From NCBI RefSeq assembly GCF_001956985.1, contig NZ_CP019082.1, forward strand, positions 7,068,001 through 7,132,000: a stretch of DNA of 64,000 bases. The letters are read 5' to 3'. The notes beneath the pieces were generated by a model. That model saw nothing but the letters and a program-made list of their open reading frames with translations. It was not told where the DNA came from and searched no databases. How positions within the stretch are numbered: the stretch's first letter is position 1; the number at the start of each line of letters is the position of its first letter. Made by a program: the position numbers and the translations under genes. Shown piece by piece: positions 53,491-61,411 of the stretch. The stretch is from Paludisphaera borealis (GTDB taxonomy: Bacteria; Planctomycetota; Planctomycetia; Isosphaerales; Isosphaeraceae).

Positions 53491-54870
53491 TCAACGCTCC
53501 GGCTCGGCTCGCCGGGGGGTGAGTCGGTCCCAGATGAGGAACGCGGCGACCCCCAGGGCCAGGGTGCCTATTCCGTAGCCGAGGACCAGCCATTGCGAGG
53601 TCCCGAAGACGAACAGCCAGCCGACCAGGGCGACGACGGCCGGGATGGGATAGAAGGGCATTCGGAACTTCAGCCTGGCCATGATCTCGGGACGGCGACG
53701 GATCGCGAACACCGTGAAGATCTGCCCCACGAACTGGATCAAGATCCGCGACGTCAAGAGCGCCGTGATCACCGTCGTGAGATCGGCCAGGCAGGCGAGC
53801 ATCCCCAGTCCACCGATAAGCAGCAGCGAACGGTGGGGGAAGTCGCCCTTGGGGTGGGTCGCCGCGAAGTACCGGAAGAAATGACCGGCCTTGGCCGAGG
53901 CGTAGGGGACCCGGCTGTATCCCAGGATGATCGCAAACGTCGACGCCAGCGCCGTCCAGATGATCATGAGCGTCAGGAAGCCCGCCGCGCGCGGGCCGGC
54001 GATCCGCTCCATCATGTCGCTGGCGACGTTCGACGACTTCATCGCCTCGCGCCAGGGGACCACCCCGATGATGCTGATGTTCATCGTCAAGTACGTCAGA
54101 GCGATGGCCACGACCGAGATCAAGATCGCGCGTGGGATCGTCCGCGACGCGTCGTCCACCTCGTCGCCCAGGTAACAAATCTGGTAGTACCCGAGAAAGT
54201 CGTACATCGCGATCGCCAGCGCCATGCCGAGACCCATCGAGTTGACGGAGTTGATCTCCCAGGCGCCCTCGGGGAAATCAAAGGCCAACCGGGAATCGAA
54301 GTTCAAGAGGCCGGCCACGATGACCCAGGCGACCGTGGCGAGCATGCCGACCCACAGGACGACCACGAGCCGACCCGCCATCTCGATCCGCCGGTAGGCC
54401 ATCAAGGTGACGATCCCCATCACCCCCAAGGCCAGGAGATGAAATCGGGGGACGGGCGAATTCAAGCCGGGGAAGACTGAGCCCCAGTTCCACATCGGTG
54501 TTCTCAAGGCCGGCGCGAAATAGCTGGCGTATTGGGCCAGCCCGATCGCGCCGGTGGCGATCTCCAGAGGGCCGCTGAACAGAAACTGCCAGACGAACAG
54601 GAACTTAAGAGCCCTTCCGACGGTTGATTCGCCGTAAGCCGCGTCGAAGAAATGGTAGGTCCCCCCCGATCCCGGAAAGGCCGCCCCCAGCTCGCACCAG
54701 ACCAGGCCGTCGGCCAGCGCGACGATCGCCCCGAGAACCCACCCGACCATCGCCTGGGGACCGCCCATGGTGGTGAGGATCGCCGGGATCGTGATGAACG
54801 GCCCGATCCCCACCATCATCGACATGTTCAGGCTGACCGCCTGGAGCAACCTCAACCGACGCTGCAACAT
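53491..54870 (-). CDS. APC-family amino acid permease
   Basis: A 459-residue membrane protein with 12 hydrophobic helices. Helix 1 holds SLNMSMMVGIGPFITIPAIL, the unwound substrate-binding helix of the APC superfamily, and LGAAFPGSGGTYHFFDAAYG is the conserved second block. It probably imports an amino acid or polyamine. It diverges from the tyrosine phosphatase gene. Confidence 0.88.
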   Translation of the reverse strand: MLQRRLRLLQAVSLNMSMMVGIGPFITIPAILTTMGGPQAMVGWVLGAIVALADGLVWCELGAAFPGSGGTYHFFDAAYGESTVGRALKFLFVWQFLFSGPLEIATGAIGLAQYASYFAPALRTPMWNWGSVFPGLNSPVPRFHLLALGVMGIVTLMAYRRIEMAGRLVVVLWVGMLATVAWVIVAGLLNFDSRLAFDFPEGAWEINSVNSMGLGMALAIAMYDFLGYYQICYLGDEVDDASRTIPRAILISVVAIALTYLTMNISIIGVVPWREAMKSSNVASDMMERIAGPRAAGFLTLMIIWTALASTFAIILGYSRVPYASAKAGHFFRYFAATHPKGDFPHRSLLLIGGLGMLACLADLTTVITALLTSRILIQFVGQIFTVFAIRRRPEIMARLKFRMPFYPIPAVVALVGWLFVFGTSQWLVLGYGIGTLALGVAAFLIWDRLTPRRAEPER

Positions 54871-55074
54871 CCGACGCTCCCCATCGTTCCCTGGATCCGC
54901 TTCGAGCCGGAATTGAGAGGCTCCTATCCTAGCGACCGCCTGGGACGGCCATCAGGGGGGCGCGGCAACCTTGGATTGACCTCCGAGGCGACTCGGAACA
55001 AGATGGCGGCGAATGGACGTGTCGGGCCCGACCGGCCTTTTTCGACATAGGGCGAGCGGAGAGGGGAACAGGCC

Positions 55075-55821
55075 GTGAACGATCAGCCGGACGCGATGAA
55101 CGAGCCTGCTCCGCCGTCGCGCAGGCGGCGCATCCGCCGGAATTTCGTGCGGTCGGCGGCGGGGGTCAGCCTGGTCGCGTCGATCGCCGTCGGCTCGTTC
55201 TTGCTCAAGCCGTACTACGGCAGCAATCTCGGGATCGTGGACCCGGGCCGCGTGATCCGCTCGGCCCAGCCGACGTCCGGCCTCAAGGACATGATCCGCG
55301 ACCACAAGCTCGCCTCGATCCTCAGCCTCCGGGGCGGTTCGCTTCGCGACTGGTATTATTCGAACGAGGTCGGCGTCGCGAAGGAAGCGGGGGTCGACTT
55401 CTACGACCTCTCCATGAGCGCCACGAAACGCCCCAAGCGTTCCGACCTGCTGCGGTTGATTGACGTGATGAACCGCTGCAAGTATCCCCTGCTGATCCAC
55501 TGCAAGGCGGGGGCCGACCGGACGGGGCTGGCGAGCGCGATCTACCGGATGGTCGTCCTCAAGGAGCCTCCCGAAACGGCTGTCGAGGCGTTCACGATCT
55601 ACCACAGCCACGTCCCGCTGTTCGGCACCCAGCAGCTCCACGAACCGATCGACGAGTACGCCGCGTGGCTCGCTCAGAACGCCCTGCCCCACACCCCCGA
55701 GCGATTCCGCGACTGGGTCATGAACACCTATCGGGCCGACGACCCGGCCGTCGAGCCGCCCCCCGTCCTCCCCGGCCCGCGGCATGCGCTGCAAGCGGAA
55801 ATCGGCGGTCATTCCGGGTAG
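55075..55821 (+). CDS. Membrane-anchored dual-specificity/tyrosine phosphatase
   Basis: A 248-residue protein. The N-terminus is charged, then a hydrophobic anchor (AAGVSLVASIAVGSFLL), then a DSP/PTP-like domain (SAQPTSGLKDMIRDHKLASI, LLIHCKAGADRTGLASAIY). The P-loop HCKAGADRT matches the catalytic CxxxxxR. It may act on proteins or phosphoinositide-like lipids. Its last 13 bases overlap the convergent beta-lactamase/NamZ gene. Confidence 0.85.
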   Translation: MNDQPDAMNEPAPPSRRRRIRRNFVRSAAGVSLVASIAVGSFLLKPYYGSNLGIVDPGRVIRSAQPTSGLKDMIRDHKLASILSLRGGSLRDWYYSNEVGVAKEAGVDFYDLSMSATKRPKRSDLLRLIDVMNRCKYPLLIHCKAGADRTGLASAIYRMVVLKEPPETAVEAFTIYHSHVPLFGTQQLHEPIDEYAAWLAQNALPHTPERFRDWVMNTYRADDPAVEPPPVLPGPRHALQAEIGGHSG

Positions 55822-58226
55822 ATCAAATAACGGTCGCGGACCTCGGCGAAGTCGGCGAGTTCTTGCACCCAGAGGCCCTCGATCCGCCCGGCGGTCTTAC
55901 CGTCAAGGATGGCCTGGTAGGTGGCGTGGTCGGCGAGCATGGGCTGAAGGCGGTCCGGCTTCCACTGGTCTTTGTAGCCCTTGCGCAGGGTCGAGGCGAG
56001 GCCGAGACCCAGCTTGATCGGGTCGAACGTCGACCAGTCGACGACCAGGATCTGCACGCCTCCGCAGCGCTCGCCCTTGTATTGCCGCTCGCTGGGGACG
56101 AACTCGATCGGCACGAACCGCGAGCCGGGGATCGAGGCGTCGTTGAGGGCCTTGGCCCACTCCGCCGGCTTGATCCAGGGGGCGCCGACGCGTTCGAACG
56201 GGGTGTCGGTGCCGCGTCCGGTCGCCAGGTTGGTCGCCTCCAGCCAGCCGACGCCGGGATAGAGCAAGGCTTCGGTGAGGCTCCGCATGTTCGGCGACGG
56301 ATTGACCCAGCGCAGGCCGGTGCGGTCGTAGGTCGCGTCCCGCGTCCAGCCCTCGCACGGGACGACTTCGAGGTCGGCCTCGATCTTTCGTTCGGTGTTG
56401 TAGAGCTTGGCCAGCTCGCCGACGGTCATCCCGTGGCGGATCGGGATCGAGTGGTAGGCGATGAACGATTCCTGGTCGTCGTCCCGCACCGGCCCCCCCA
56501 CGCCGAGCCCGCCGATCGGGTTGGGGCGGTCGAGCACGACCACCTTCTTCCCGGCGCTCTTGGCGGCTTCGAGCACGAGCCCGAGAGTCGATATGTACGT
56601 GTAATAGCGGACGCCGATGTCCTGGATGTCGTAGACGAGGACGTCGAGGTCGGCCAGGTCATCGGTGCTGGGCTTGCGCTTCTTGCCTTCGTAGAGGCTG
56701 ACGATCGGCAGCTTGGTCGCTTCGTCGACGTCGTTGGCGATCTTCTCGACGTCCAGCGCGCCTCGGACGCCGTGCTCGGGGCTGAACAGCCGGACGAGCT
56801 TGACCTCGGGGGCGTGGAATAGCACGTCGATCGTCGATCGGCCGTCGGCCGCCTGCCCCGTGTGGTTCGTGATCAGCCCGACCCGGCGGCCGCGCAGCGG
56901 GGCGAAATCCCGGCTCGCGAGGACGTCGATCCCGCACTTGACCGACAGGATCGGCGCGCGGCGAGCGGCCAAAACCGGCGGCGCGGGCTTGGGGGCGGGG
57001 GCCGGGAGATCGGTCACGGCGGCGGCGGCCAGCGTGGCGACCATCCTGCGCAGCGGGGTCGTCGAGCCGGCCTTGTTGTCGGGGTGGAGCCGGCTCGTGA
57101 GGATGATGACGTAGGCGCGGGTCTCGGGGTCGATCCAGATGCTGGTGCCGGTGAACCCGGTGTGGCCGAAGCTGGACGGGCCGAACAGCTCGCCGCGCGG
57201 GCTGCTGAAATCGGTCTCGACGTCCCAGCCCAGCCCCCGGCGCTGGCTGGGCGGCGTGTCGCCTGTGTCGAGCATCATCCGCACCGCGAGCGGGCTCAAA
57301 ATCCGCTTGCCGGACGGCGCGACTCCCTTGTTGAGCAGCGTCCGGGCGAGGGCGGACAGGTCGTCGGCCGTCGCGAACAGGCCCGCGTGACCGGCCACGC
57401 CGCCGAGCGCCCGGGATCGCGGGTCGTGAACCGCCCCTCGGAGCACGGGCTGGCCCGGCTCGGCGGGCTCGGTGGGGGCGATCCGGTCGACGTTCGGCCA
57501 TTTCGAGGCGTCGCCGGCCGTGGGGCGGAAATGGGCGTCGGTCATTCCGGCCGGCTGGTAGATCCGCTCGCGGGCGAACTGGTCGAGCGTCTGGCCCGAG
57601 ACCTTCTCGACCAACCGGCCGAGGATCTCGAAACCGACGTCGGAGTAGACGAACCGCTCGCCCGGCCGGAAGTCGAGGCTCAGCGCGGCGAGCTTCTTCC
57701 AGGCTTCTTCCGGTCCGTCCTTGTAGTCGCCGATCGCGTTGTCGGGCATGAGGCCGGCGCGGTGGCGCAACAGGTGCTCGATCGTGATCTGGCCCTTGCC
57801 GTGGTTGTCGAATTCGGGGAGGAACTTGATGAGCCGGTCGGAGAGCCGGATCTTGCCCTCGTCGATCAGGATCATGACCGACGTCGCCGTGGCGACCGGT
57901 TTGGTGAGCGAGGCCATGTCGAAGATCGTGTCGCGCGTCATCGGCTGTTCGGCCGGCTGGACGGCCCGGCGGCCGAACGCCTTGACGTAGCCGATCCGGT
58001 CGCCTCGGCCGACGAGGACCACCGCGCCAGGGAGCTTGGCCTGGGCCAGAGCGGCCTCAACGGCCGCGTCGAGGCGATGGAGACGGTCGGCGTCGAAGCC
58101 GATACCGCCCGCGTCGGCCGTCGGAGTCGCGGCGGGAGCGTCCTGAGCGCGGGCCTCGCCGAGGCCGAGAACCCCAAGCCCCACGAACAACCATGTTGCA
58201 AACGGTCCGGCTGCCGATGGTTTCAC
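55809..58226 (-). CDS. Serine hydrolase / DUF1343 (NamZ) fusion, exported
   Basis: An 805-residue protein. After a signal peptide (FATWLFVGLGVLGLGEARAQ), residues 35-420 are a class C beta-lactamase-like serine hydrolase with the catalytic SLTK motif in DMASLTKPVATATSVM and YSDVGFEILG as the second motif. Residues 430-800 are a DUF1343/NamZ domain (GLITNHTGQAADGRSTIDVL, FSPEHGVRGALDVEKI, VLDRPNPIGGLGVGGPVRDD). NamZ enzymes are exo-N-acetylmuramidases, so the pair may act on peptidoglycan fragments. The GTG at 58226 is preferred over ATG 58283 because it has AGGA upstream and a standard signal peptide. Confidence 0.82.
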   Translation of the reverse strand: MKPSAAGPFATWLFVGLGVLGLGEARAQDAPAATPTADAGGIGFDADRLHRLDAAVEAALAQAKLPGAVVLVGRGDRIGYVKAFGRRAVQPAEQPMTRDTIFDMASLTKPVATATSVMILIDEGKIRLSDRLIKFLPEFDNHGKGQITIEHLLRHRAGLMPDNAIGDYKDGPEEAWKKLAALSLDFRPGERFVYSDVGFEILGRLVEKVSGQTLDQFARERIYQPAGMTDAHFRPTAGDASKWPNVDRIAPTEPAEPGQPVLRGAVHDPRSRALGGVAGHAGLFATADDLSALARTLLNKGVAPSGKRILSPLAVRMMLDTGDTPPSQRRGLGWDVETDFSSPRGELFGPSSFGHTGFTGTSIWIDPETRAYVIILTSRLHPDNKAGSTTPLRRMVATLAAAAVTDLPAPAPKPAPPVLAARRAPILSVKCGIDVLASRDFAPLRGRRVGLITNHTGQAADGRSTIDVLFHAPEVKLVRLFSPEHGVRGALDVEKIANDVDEATKLPIVSLYEGKKRKPSTDDLADLDVLVYDIQDIGVRYYTYISTLGLVLEAAKSAGKKVVVLDRPNPIGGLGVGGPVRDDDQESFIAYHSIPIRHGMTVGELAKLYNTERKIEADLEVVPCEGWTRDATYDRTGLRWVNPSPNMRSLTEALLYPGVGWLEATNLATGRGTDTPFERVGAPWIKPAEWAKALNDASIPGSRFVPIEFVPSERQYKGERCGGVQILVVDWSTFDPIKLGLGLASTLRKGYKDQWKPDRLQPMLADHATYQAILDGKTAGRIEGLWVQELADFAEVRDRYLIYPE

Positions 58227-58403
58227 GATCGTGACGTCCTGACTGAACGGCTGAGGAAGGGACACGATGCACGACGCGACCATTCTAGCGTGGCCGGCAG
58301 GCGCTCGCCGCGCCCTGGCCGCCGAAGCCGGGGCGCGCGAAAGCGGCGAGGGCCGTCGAGGGGACCTCGCCGCTTGGCGAGCACGTCGCTTGGAAGCGGG
58401 GGA

Positions 58404-58624
58404 TCAGATTTCGGGGGCGGGCCGCGGGCCGGGGGCTTCGCTGCGGTTCTTGCGCTTGCTCTGAGGGAGAGTCTTGGGCACCGTCCCCGAGGAAGCGGTC
58501 GAAGCGTCGACGGCGCCGACCTTGGTTTTCGCGGAGACGGCCTCCACCCCCCTGAATCGCATCCGGTCAGGCAGAAGCAGAAGGCGACGGGGACGGCCGC
58601 CAGGACGAGGGATCGAATCTTCAT
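58404..58624 (-). pseudogene. Small lipoprotein gene with frameshift in a G6 run
   Basis: From ATG 58624 the frame starts MKIRSLVLAAVPVAFCFCLT then GCDSGG, a good lipoprotein signal. At a run of six G (minus strand; 58547-58552) the sensible frame changes. The other frame continues VEAVSAKTKVGAVDASTASS and TVPKTLPQSKRKNRSE, ending at a TGA at 58404-58406, while the original frame turns into arginine/proline-rich noise. One extra G would restore a lipoprotein of about 73 residues. It may be a sequencing error or a true mutation. It follows the DUF1559 gene, as small lipoproteins often do in planctomycetes. Confidence 0.55.
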
Positions 58625-58685
58625 ACTCTTAATGGCTCCATCTCGAGGACCGGCGATCGCCGGGTGCAGGAGGAGTTCACCGGGG

Positions 58686-59759
58686 TCAATAGGCGTCCGA
58701 GCTGACGATTTCGCCCCGCCCACGGGTGGCGAGCTTGCGATAGACGCCCGCGGTGAGCTGGCCGTTCGAGGGATTCGGGGCCCCGACGACCTCGATCGAG
58801 TCCTTGATGAAGTGGACGCTGCCGTCGCCGAACAGGAAGTTCACCCCGCCCGGATGCATGCTCCGGAAACCCCACTGCCCCATGTTCTGGAGCTGGAGGG
58901 CGGGGTTCAGGTCCCAATCGGCGTAATAGGTGGAATCGCCGCCCGGCTCGGGGATCAGCACCTGGGAGTTGGGCTTGGCCACCGTGGTGGCGAAGGCGAA
59001 GATCCGGCTGACGCCGGGGCCGACGTTCGAGCCGTACCAGGCGTCTTGAGTCCACTGGTAGAACCAATCGCCGTCGGCGTCGTTCTTGAATTTGGAGGTC
59101 TCACCGACGAACAGCGTGTTGCTCAGGCCGTCCGTCACGGCCGAGACGGGGTAGTTGTAATCGGCGTTGAACATGCCGTCGGACTCGATGGTGGGGGAGC
59201 CGGAAGTGGGACAGCCGTTCCACCAGTGCATGACGTCCTTGTTGCCCAGCGATCCACCATAAGAGGACTGGGAGCGACCGGCGACGTTCTTGGGATAGGA
59301 TCGCGACAGCCCGTCCGACGGGCAGATGTAGGAGCTCACGGCCGAATTGTAGGCCGTGCTGTTCATCGCCGCGCCGTTCGCCGACCCGACGCCGTAGGGG
59401 GACGCGGAGTCGAGCGAGGGGACCATGAAGTTGATGGCGTTGTAGATGGAGGCCTGCTCCATCTGCGGCAGGATGAAGGCGAAGAACGTGTGGCGGCGGG
59501 GCACGGCGCAATCCTGGCTGGCACCGCCGCCGTTGCGGATCGAGCCCGGCGGGTAGGTCCCCTGGGCGCTCTCGTAGTTGGCCAGGCCCAGGCCGATCTG
59601 CTTGAGGTTGTTCGTGCACTGAGCGCGACGGGCGGCCTCGCGGGCCGATTGCACGGCCGGAAGCAAGAGGGCGATCAAGACGGCGATGATGGCGATGACG
59701 ACCAGAAGCTCAATCAGCGTGAAGGCTTTTCGTTTGGACGAATGCAAGCATGAGAACAT
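58686..59759 (-). CDS. DUF1559 prepilin-like protein
   Basis: A 357-residue protein with a type IV prepilin-like N-terminus: KRKAFTLIELLVVIAIIAVL then LIALLLPAVQSAREAARR. The C-terminus carries the H-x9-DG box as HPGGVNFLFGDGSVHFIKDS. DUF1559 proteins are expanded in planctomycetes; their function is unknown. GAGG precedes ATG 59759 by about 11 bases, just downstream of a run of eight T on the minus strand (59775-59782). Confidence 0.9.
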   Translation of the reverse strand: MFSCLHSSKRKAFTLIELLVVIAIIAVLIALLLPAVQSAREAARRAQCTNNLKQIGLGLANYESAQGTYPPGSIRNGGGASQDCAVPRRHTFFAFILPQMEQASIYNAINFMVPSLDSASPYGVGSANGAAMNSTAYNSAVSSYICPSDGLSRSYPKNVAGRSQSSYGGSLGNKDVMHWWNGCPTSGSPTIESDGMFNADYNYPVSAVTDGLSNTLFVGETSKFKNDADGDWFYQWTQDAWYGSNVGPGVSRIFAFATTVAKPNSQVLIPEPGGDSTYYADWDLNPALQLQNMGQWGFRSMHPGGVNFLFGDGSVHFIKDSIEVVGAPNPSNGQLTAGVYRKLATRGRGEIVSSDAY

Positions 59760-59882
59760 TTTGAATACATCCTCAAAAAAAAGAGCGGCGGACTGCGGCG
59801 CGGCGGGAGCCTCGACGCGGGTCGGGGAATGGATTCAATCGGGCGATCCAAGGGAAAGGAGAGAGTCGGCTGGCGAGGCGGA

Positions 59883-60074
59883 TCAGTGGGCGGGCTTCAT
59901 GATCTCGACCTTCGACTTCTCGGGAGCGGGAAGGGAGCCGAGTTCGTCCCCCTTCGTGCTGAAAGCGACGACCGGAGGCGGCTCGCCGCCGTAGCGGGCC
60001 AGGGGAAGACTCGTGAGGCCGAGCGTGAAGACCAGCAGCCTGGACCGGGCTCGCGAGTGTGTGTGCATCGTCAT
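59883..60074 (-). CDS. Small possible exported peptide upstream of DUF1559
   Basis: A 63-residue frame (MTMHTHSRARSRLLVFTLGL then TSLPLARYGG) that looks like a short signal-like N-terminus with a charged tail. AAGGGC precedes ATG 60074 by a few bases. No family was recognised. It lies 123 bases upstream of the DUF1559 gene on the same strand; a run of eight T in between could act as an attenuator. Confidence 0.45.
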   Translation of the reverse strand: MTMHTHSRARSRLLVFTLGLTSLPLARYGGEPPPVVAFSTKGDELGSLPAPEKSKVEIMKPAH

Positions 60075-60157
60075 GGTGCCCTTGTGCTTGAACAGAAAAA
60101 CAGAATGGAATCGAGCACGGGCGCAGCGCCGCGGAGGGCGGGAACGTAGTGGGCTCG

Positions 60158-60190
60158 ATAGATTATTAATGAATTAGTTAATGAGTGCGT
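60158..60190. promoter_or_regulatory. A/T-rich candidate promoter patch
   Basis: GATTATTAATGAATTAGTTA and nearby bases stand out in GC-rich DNA. On the minus strand it lies about 85 bases upstream of the start at 60074 and could hold a promoter for the DUF1559 group; on the plus strand it lies just before the stem-loop array. Confidence 0.4.
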
Positions 60191-60304
60191 GGAAACAGCT
60201 GGGCGATGTTCAGTGATTGCGTGCCAGGTTCGCTCGGTCGGTTGGGGACCGACGTCGTTTCGGTCGGAGCAAGGGCCGCCGTGTCGCCTCGGCTGAGCGA
60301 GGAT

Positions 60305-60930
60305 GAAAAAGACCGGCCAGCGAGCCGGCTCGTCGCGACCACCTCTCCGTTAGTCGGTCAGAAACAAGATCACTGGCCGGTGCGCTCAGGGTTCGAGGAT
60401 TCGACGGAACGGTCGAATCGGAACCCACGTAAAAAACCGGTCAAAGAACCGACTCCTGACGACTACCTCTCCCTTAGTCGTCAGAAACCGGATCAATGAC
60501 CGGTTAGCTCGGGGATCGGCGACCCGACGTCGCCGTCGGGCCGAAACCAACTTGGAAAAAACCGGTCAGAGAGCCGATTCCCCACGACTACCTCTCCCTT
60601 AGTCGTCGGAAACCGATTCAACCAACCGGTTGGCTCTTGGCTCGACGATCCGACGCCTTTCGCCGGATCGGAACCGCTTGGAAAAAACCGGTCAGAGAGC
60701 CGATTCCCCACGACTACCTCTCCCTTAGTCGTGAAAAACCGATTCAACTAACCGGTTGGCTCTTGGCTCGACGCTCCGACGCCTTTCGTCGGATCGGAAC
60801 CGCTTGGAAAAAACCGGTCAGAGAGCCGATCCCTGACGACTACCTCTCCCTTAGTCGTCAGAAACCGATTCAACTAACCGGTTGGCTTCGAGGCTCGACG
60901 ATCCGACGCCTTTCGTCGGATCGGAACCTG
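60305..60930. repeat. Five-unit tandem array of covarying stem-loops
   Basis: Unit starts are at 60305, 60431, 60556, 60682 and 60808, giving periods of 126, 125, 126 and 126. Each unit has an outer stem (ACCGGTCA type), an inner stem (up to CTGACGACTA / TAGTCGTCAG) with a 9-base loop CCTCTCCCT, and a separate hairpin (GATCCGACG / CGTCGGATC in copy 5). Stem bases change in pairs between copies: outer C60317-G60376 in copy 1 is T60441-A60499 in copy 2; inner G-C in copies 2 and 5 is C60709-G60733 in copy 4; hairpin T60401-A60416 in copy 1 is C60903-G60919 in copy 5. On the minus strand each outer stem is followed by five or six T. Confidence 0.85.
60431..60557 (-). ncRNA. Candidate structured RNA unit (best example, copy 2)
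   Basis: Copy 2 has all three stems perfect: outer AACCGGTCA / TGACCGGTT (60435-60443, 60497-60505), inner CTGACGACTA / TAGTCGTCAG (60456-60465, 60475-60484), and hairpin CCCGACG / CGTCGGG (60523-60529, 60534-60540). Read on the minus strand, the loop is AGGGAGAGG and the outer stem ends in six T, the form of an intrinsic terminator. Strand and expression are inferred. Confidence 0.45.
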
Positions 60931-60936
60931 TGTGAG

Positions 60937-61011
60937 AAAGGGCGAGCGGGGGGTCGTGCGAGGCATCCCGCCCGCCCTTTGGCGGGGCAATCGCTTTCAC
61001 GATTGTCGCCA
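60937..61011. repeat. Two hairpins after the array
   Basis: AAAGGGCGAGCGGG (60937-60950) pairs with CCCGCCCGCCCTTT (60967-60980) with one G-T wobble. Just after it, TGGCG and CAATCG (60980-60993) pair with CGATTG and CGCCA (61000-61011). They differ in sequence from the array units. Confidence 0.6.
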
Positions 61012-61411
61012 GTGGGGTGGCTTCTTATAAGTTAGTGAGGGGCTGTTGTCGGCCCTCGTGATCTCGTCGTTTGCGTCTCTCTCGTTTTCACCGCGTCTCG
61101 TCGTTCAGGACGCTGGGGGTAAAAAGCAAAGGCAGTGCCAGAACTCCGGCGCGGCGGCGAGAACTGGGCATTTGGGGGCTTCAAGAATCCCGCGCCGATT
61201 GCCGATTTCTTGAGAAGTCAAAAGGTTACGGCGAGCGAAAAGTTTCGGCGAGGCAGCCGAAAAAAGGGATGTCGGACCGAGGTTCAACATTCTGAGAAGG
61301 GCTTGAAGGGCGTTGGTGCACAAAATTCAGGCAGGGGCTGCTCGGATCTGCATCGGCCTGCCAGGGACATTGATTGAGTGAGCCGACGGCTCGGATGGGA
61401 CCGACCGATTT

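Larger units (their letters stand above)
60075..61411. other. 1.3-kb gene-free region holding the stem-loop array
   Basis: Between the minus-strand DUF1559 group and the plus-strand gene at 61412. It contains an A/T-rich patch (60158-60190), the five-unit array (60305-60930), two more hairpins (60937-61011) and 400 bp of unassigned sequence after them. Confidence 0.7.

Noticed and set aside
60493-60747. Minus-strand repetitive frame through the array
   Set aside because: Same reason: it spans only two units, and the shifted copy breaks it. No ribosome site fits its start.
60637-61035. Frame repeating RRIGTAWKKPVREPIP in the array
   Set aside because: The period is 126 (42 codons), so frames look repetitive by default. 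A 125-base step and a stop break the frame between copies 2 and 3, and the compensating changes follow stems rather than codons.
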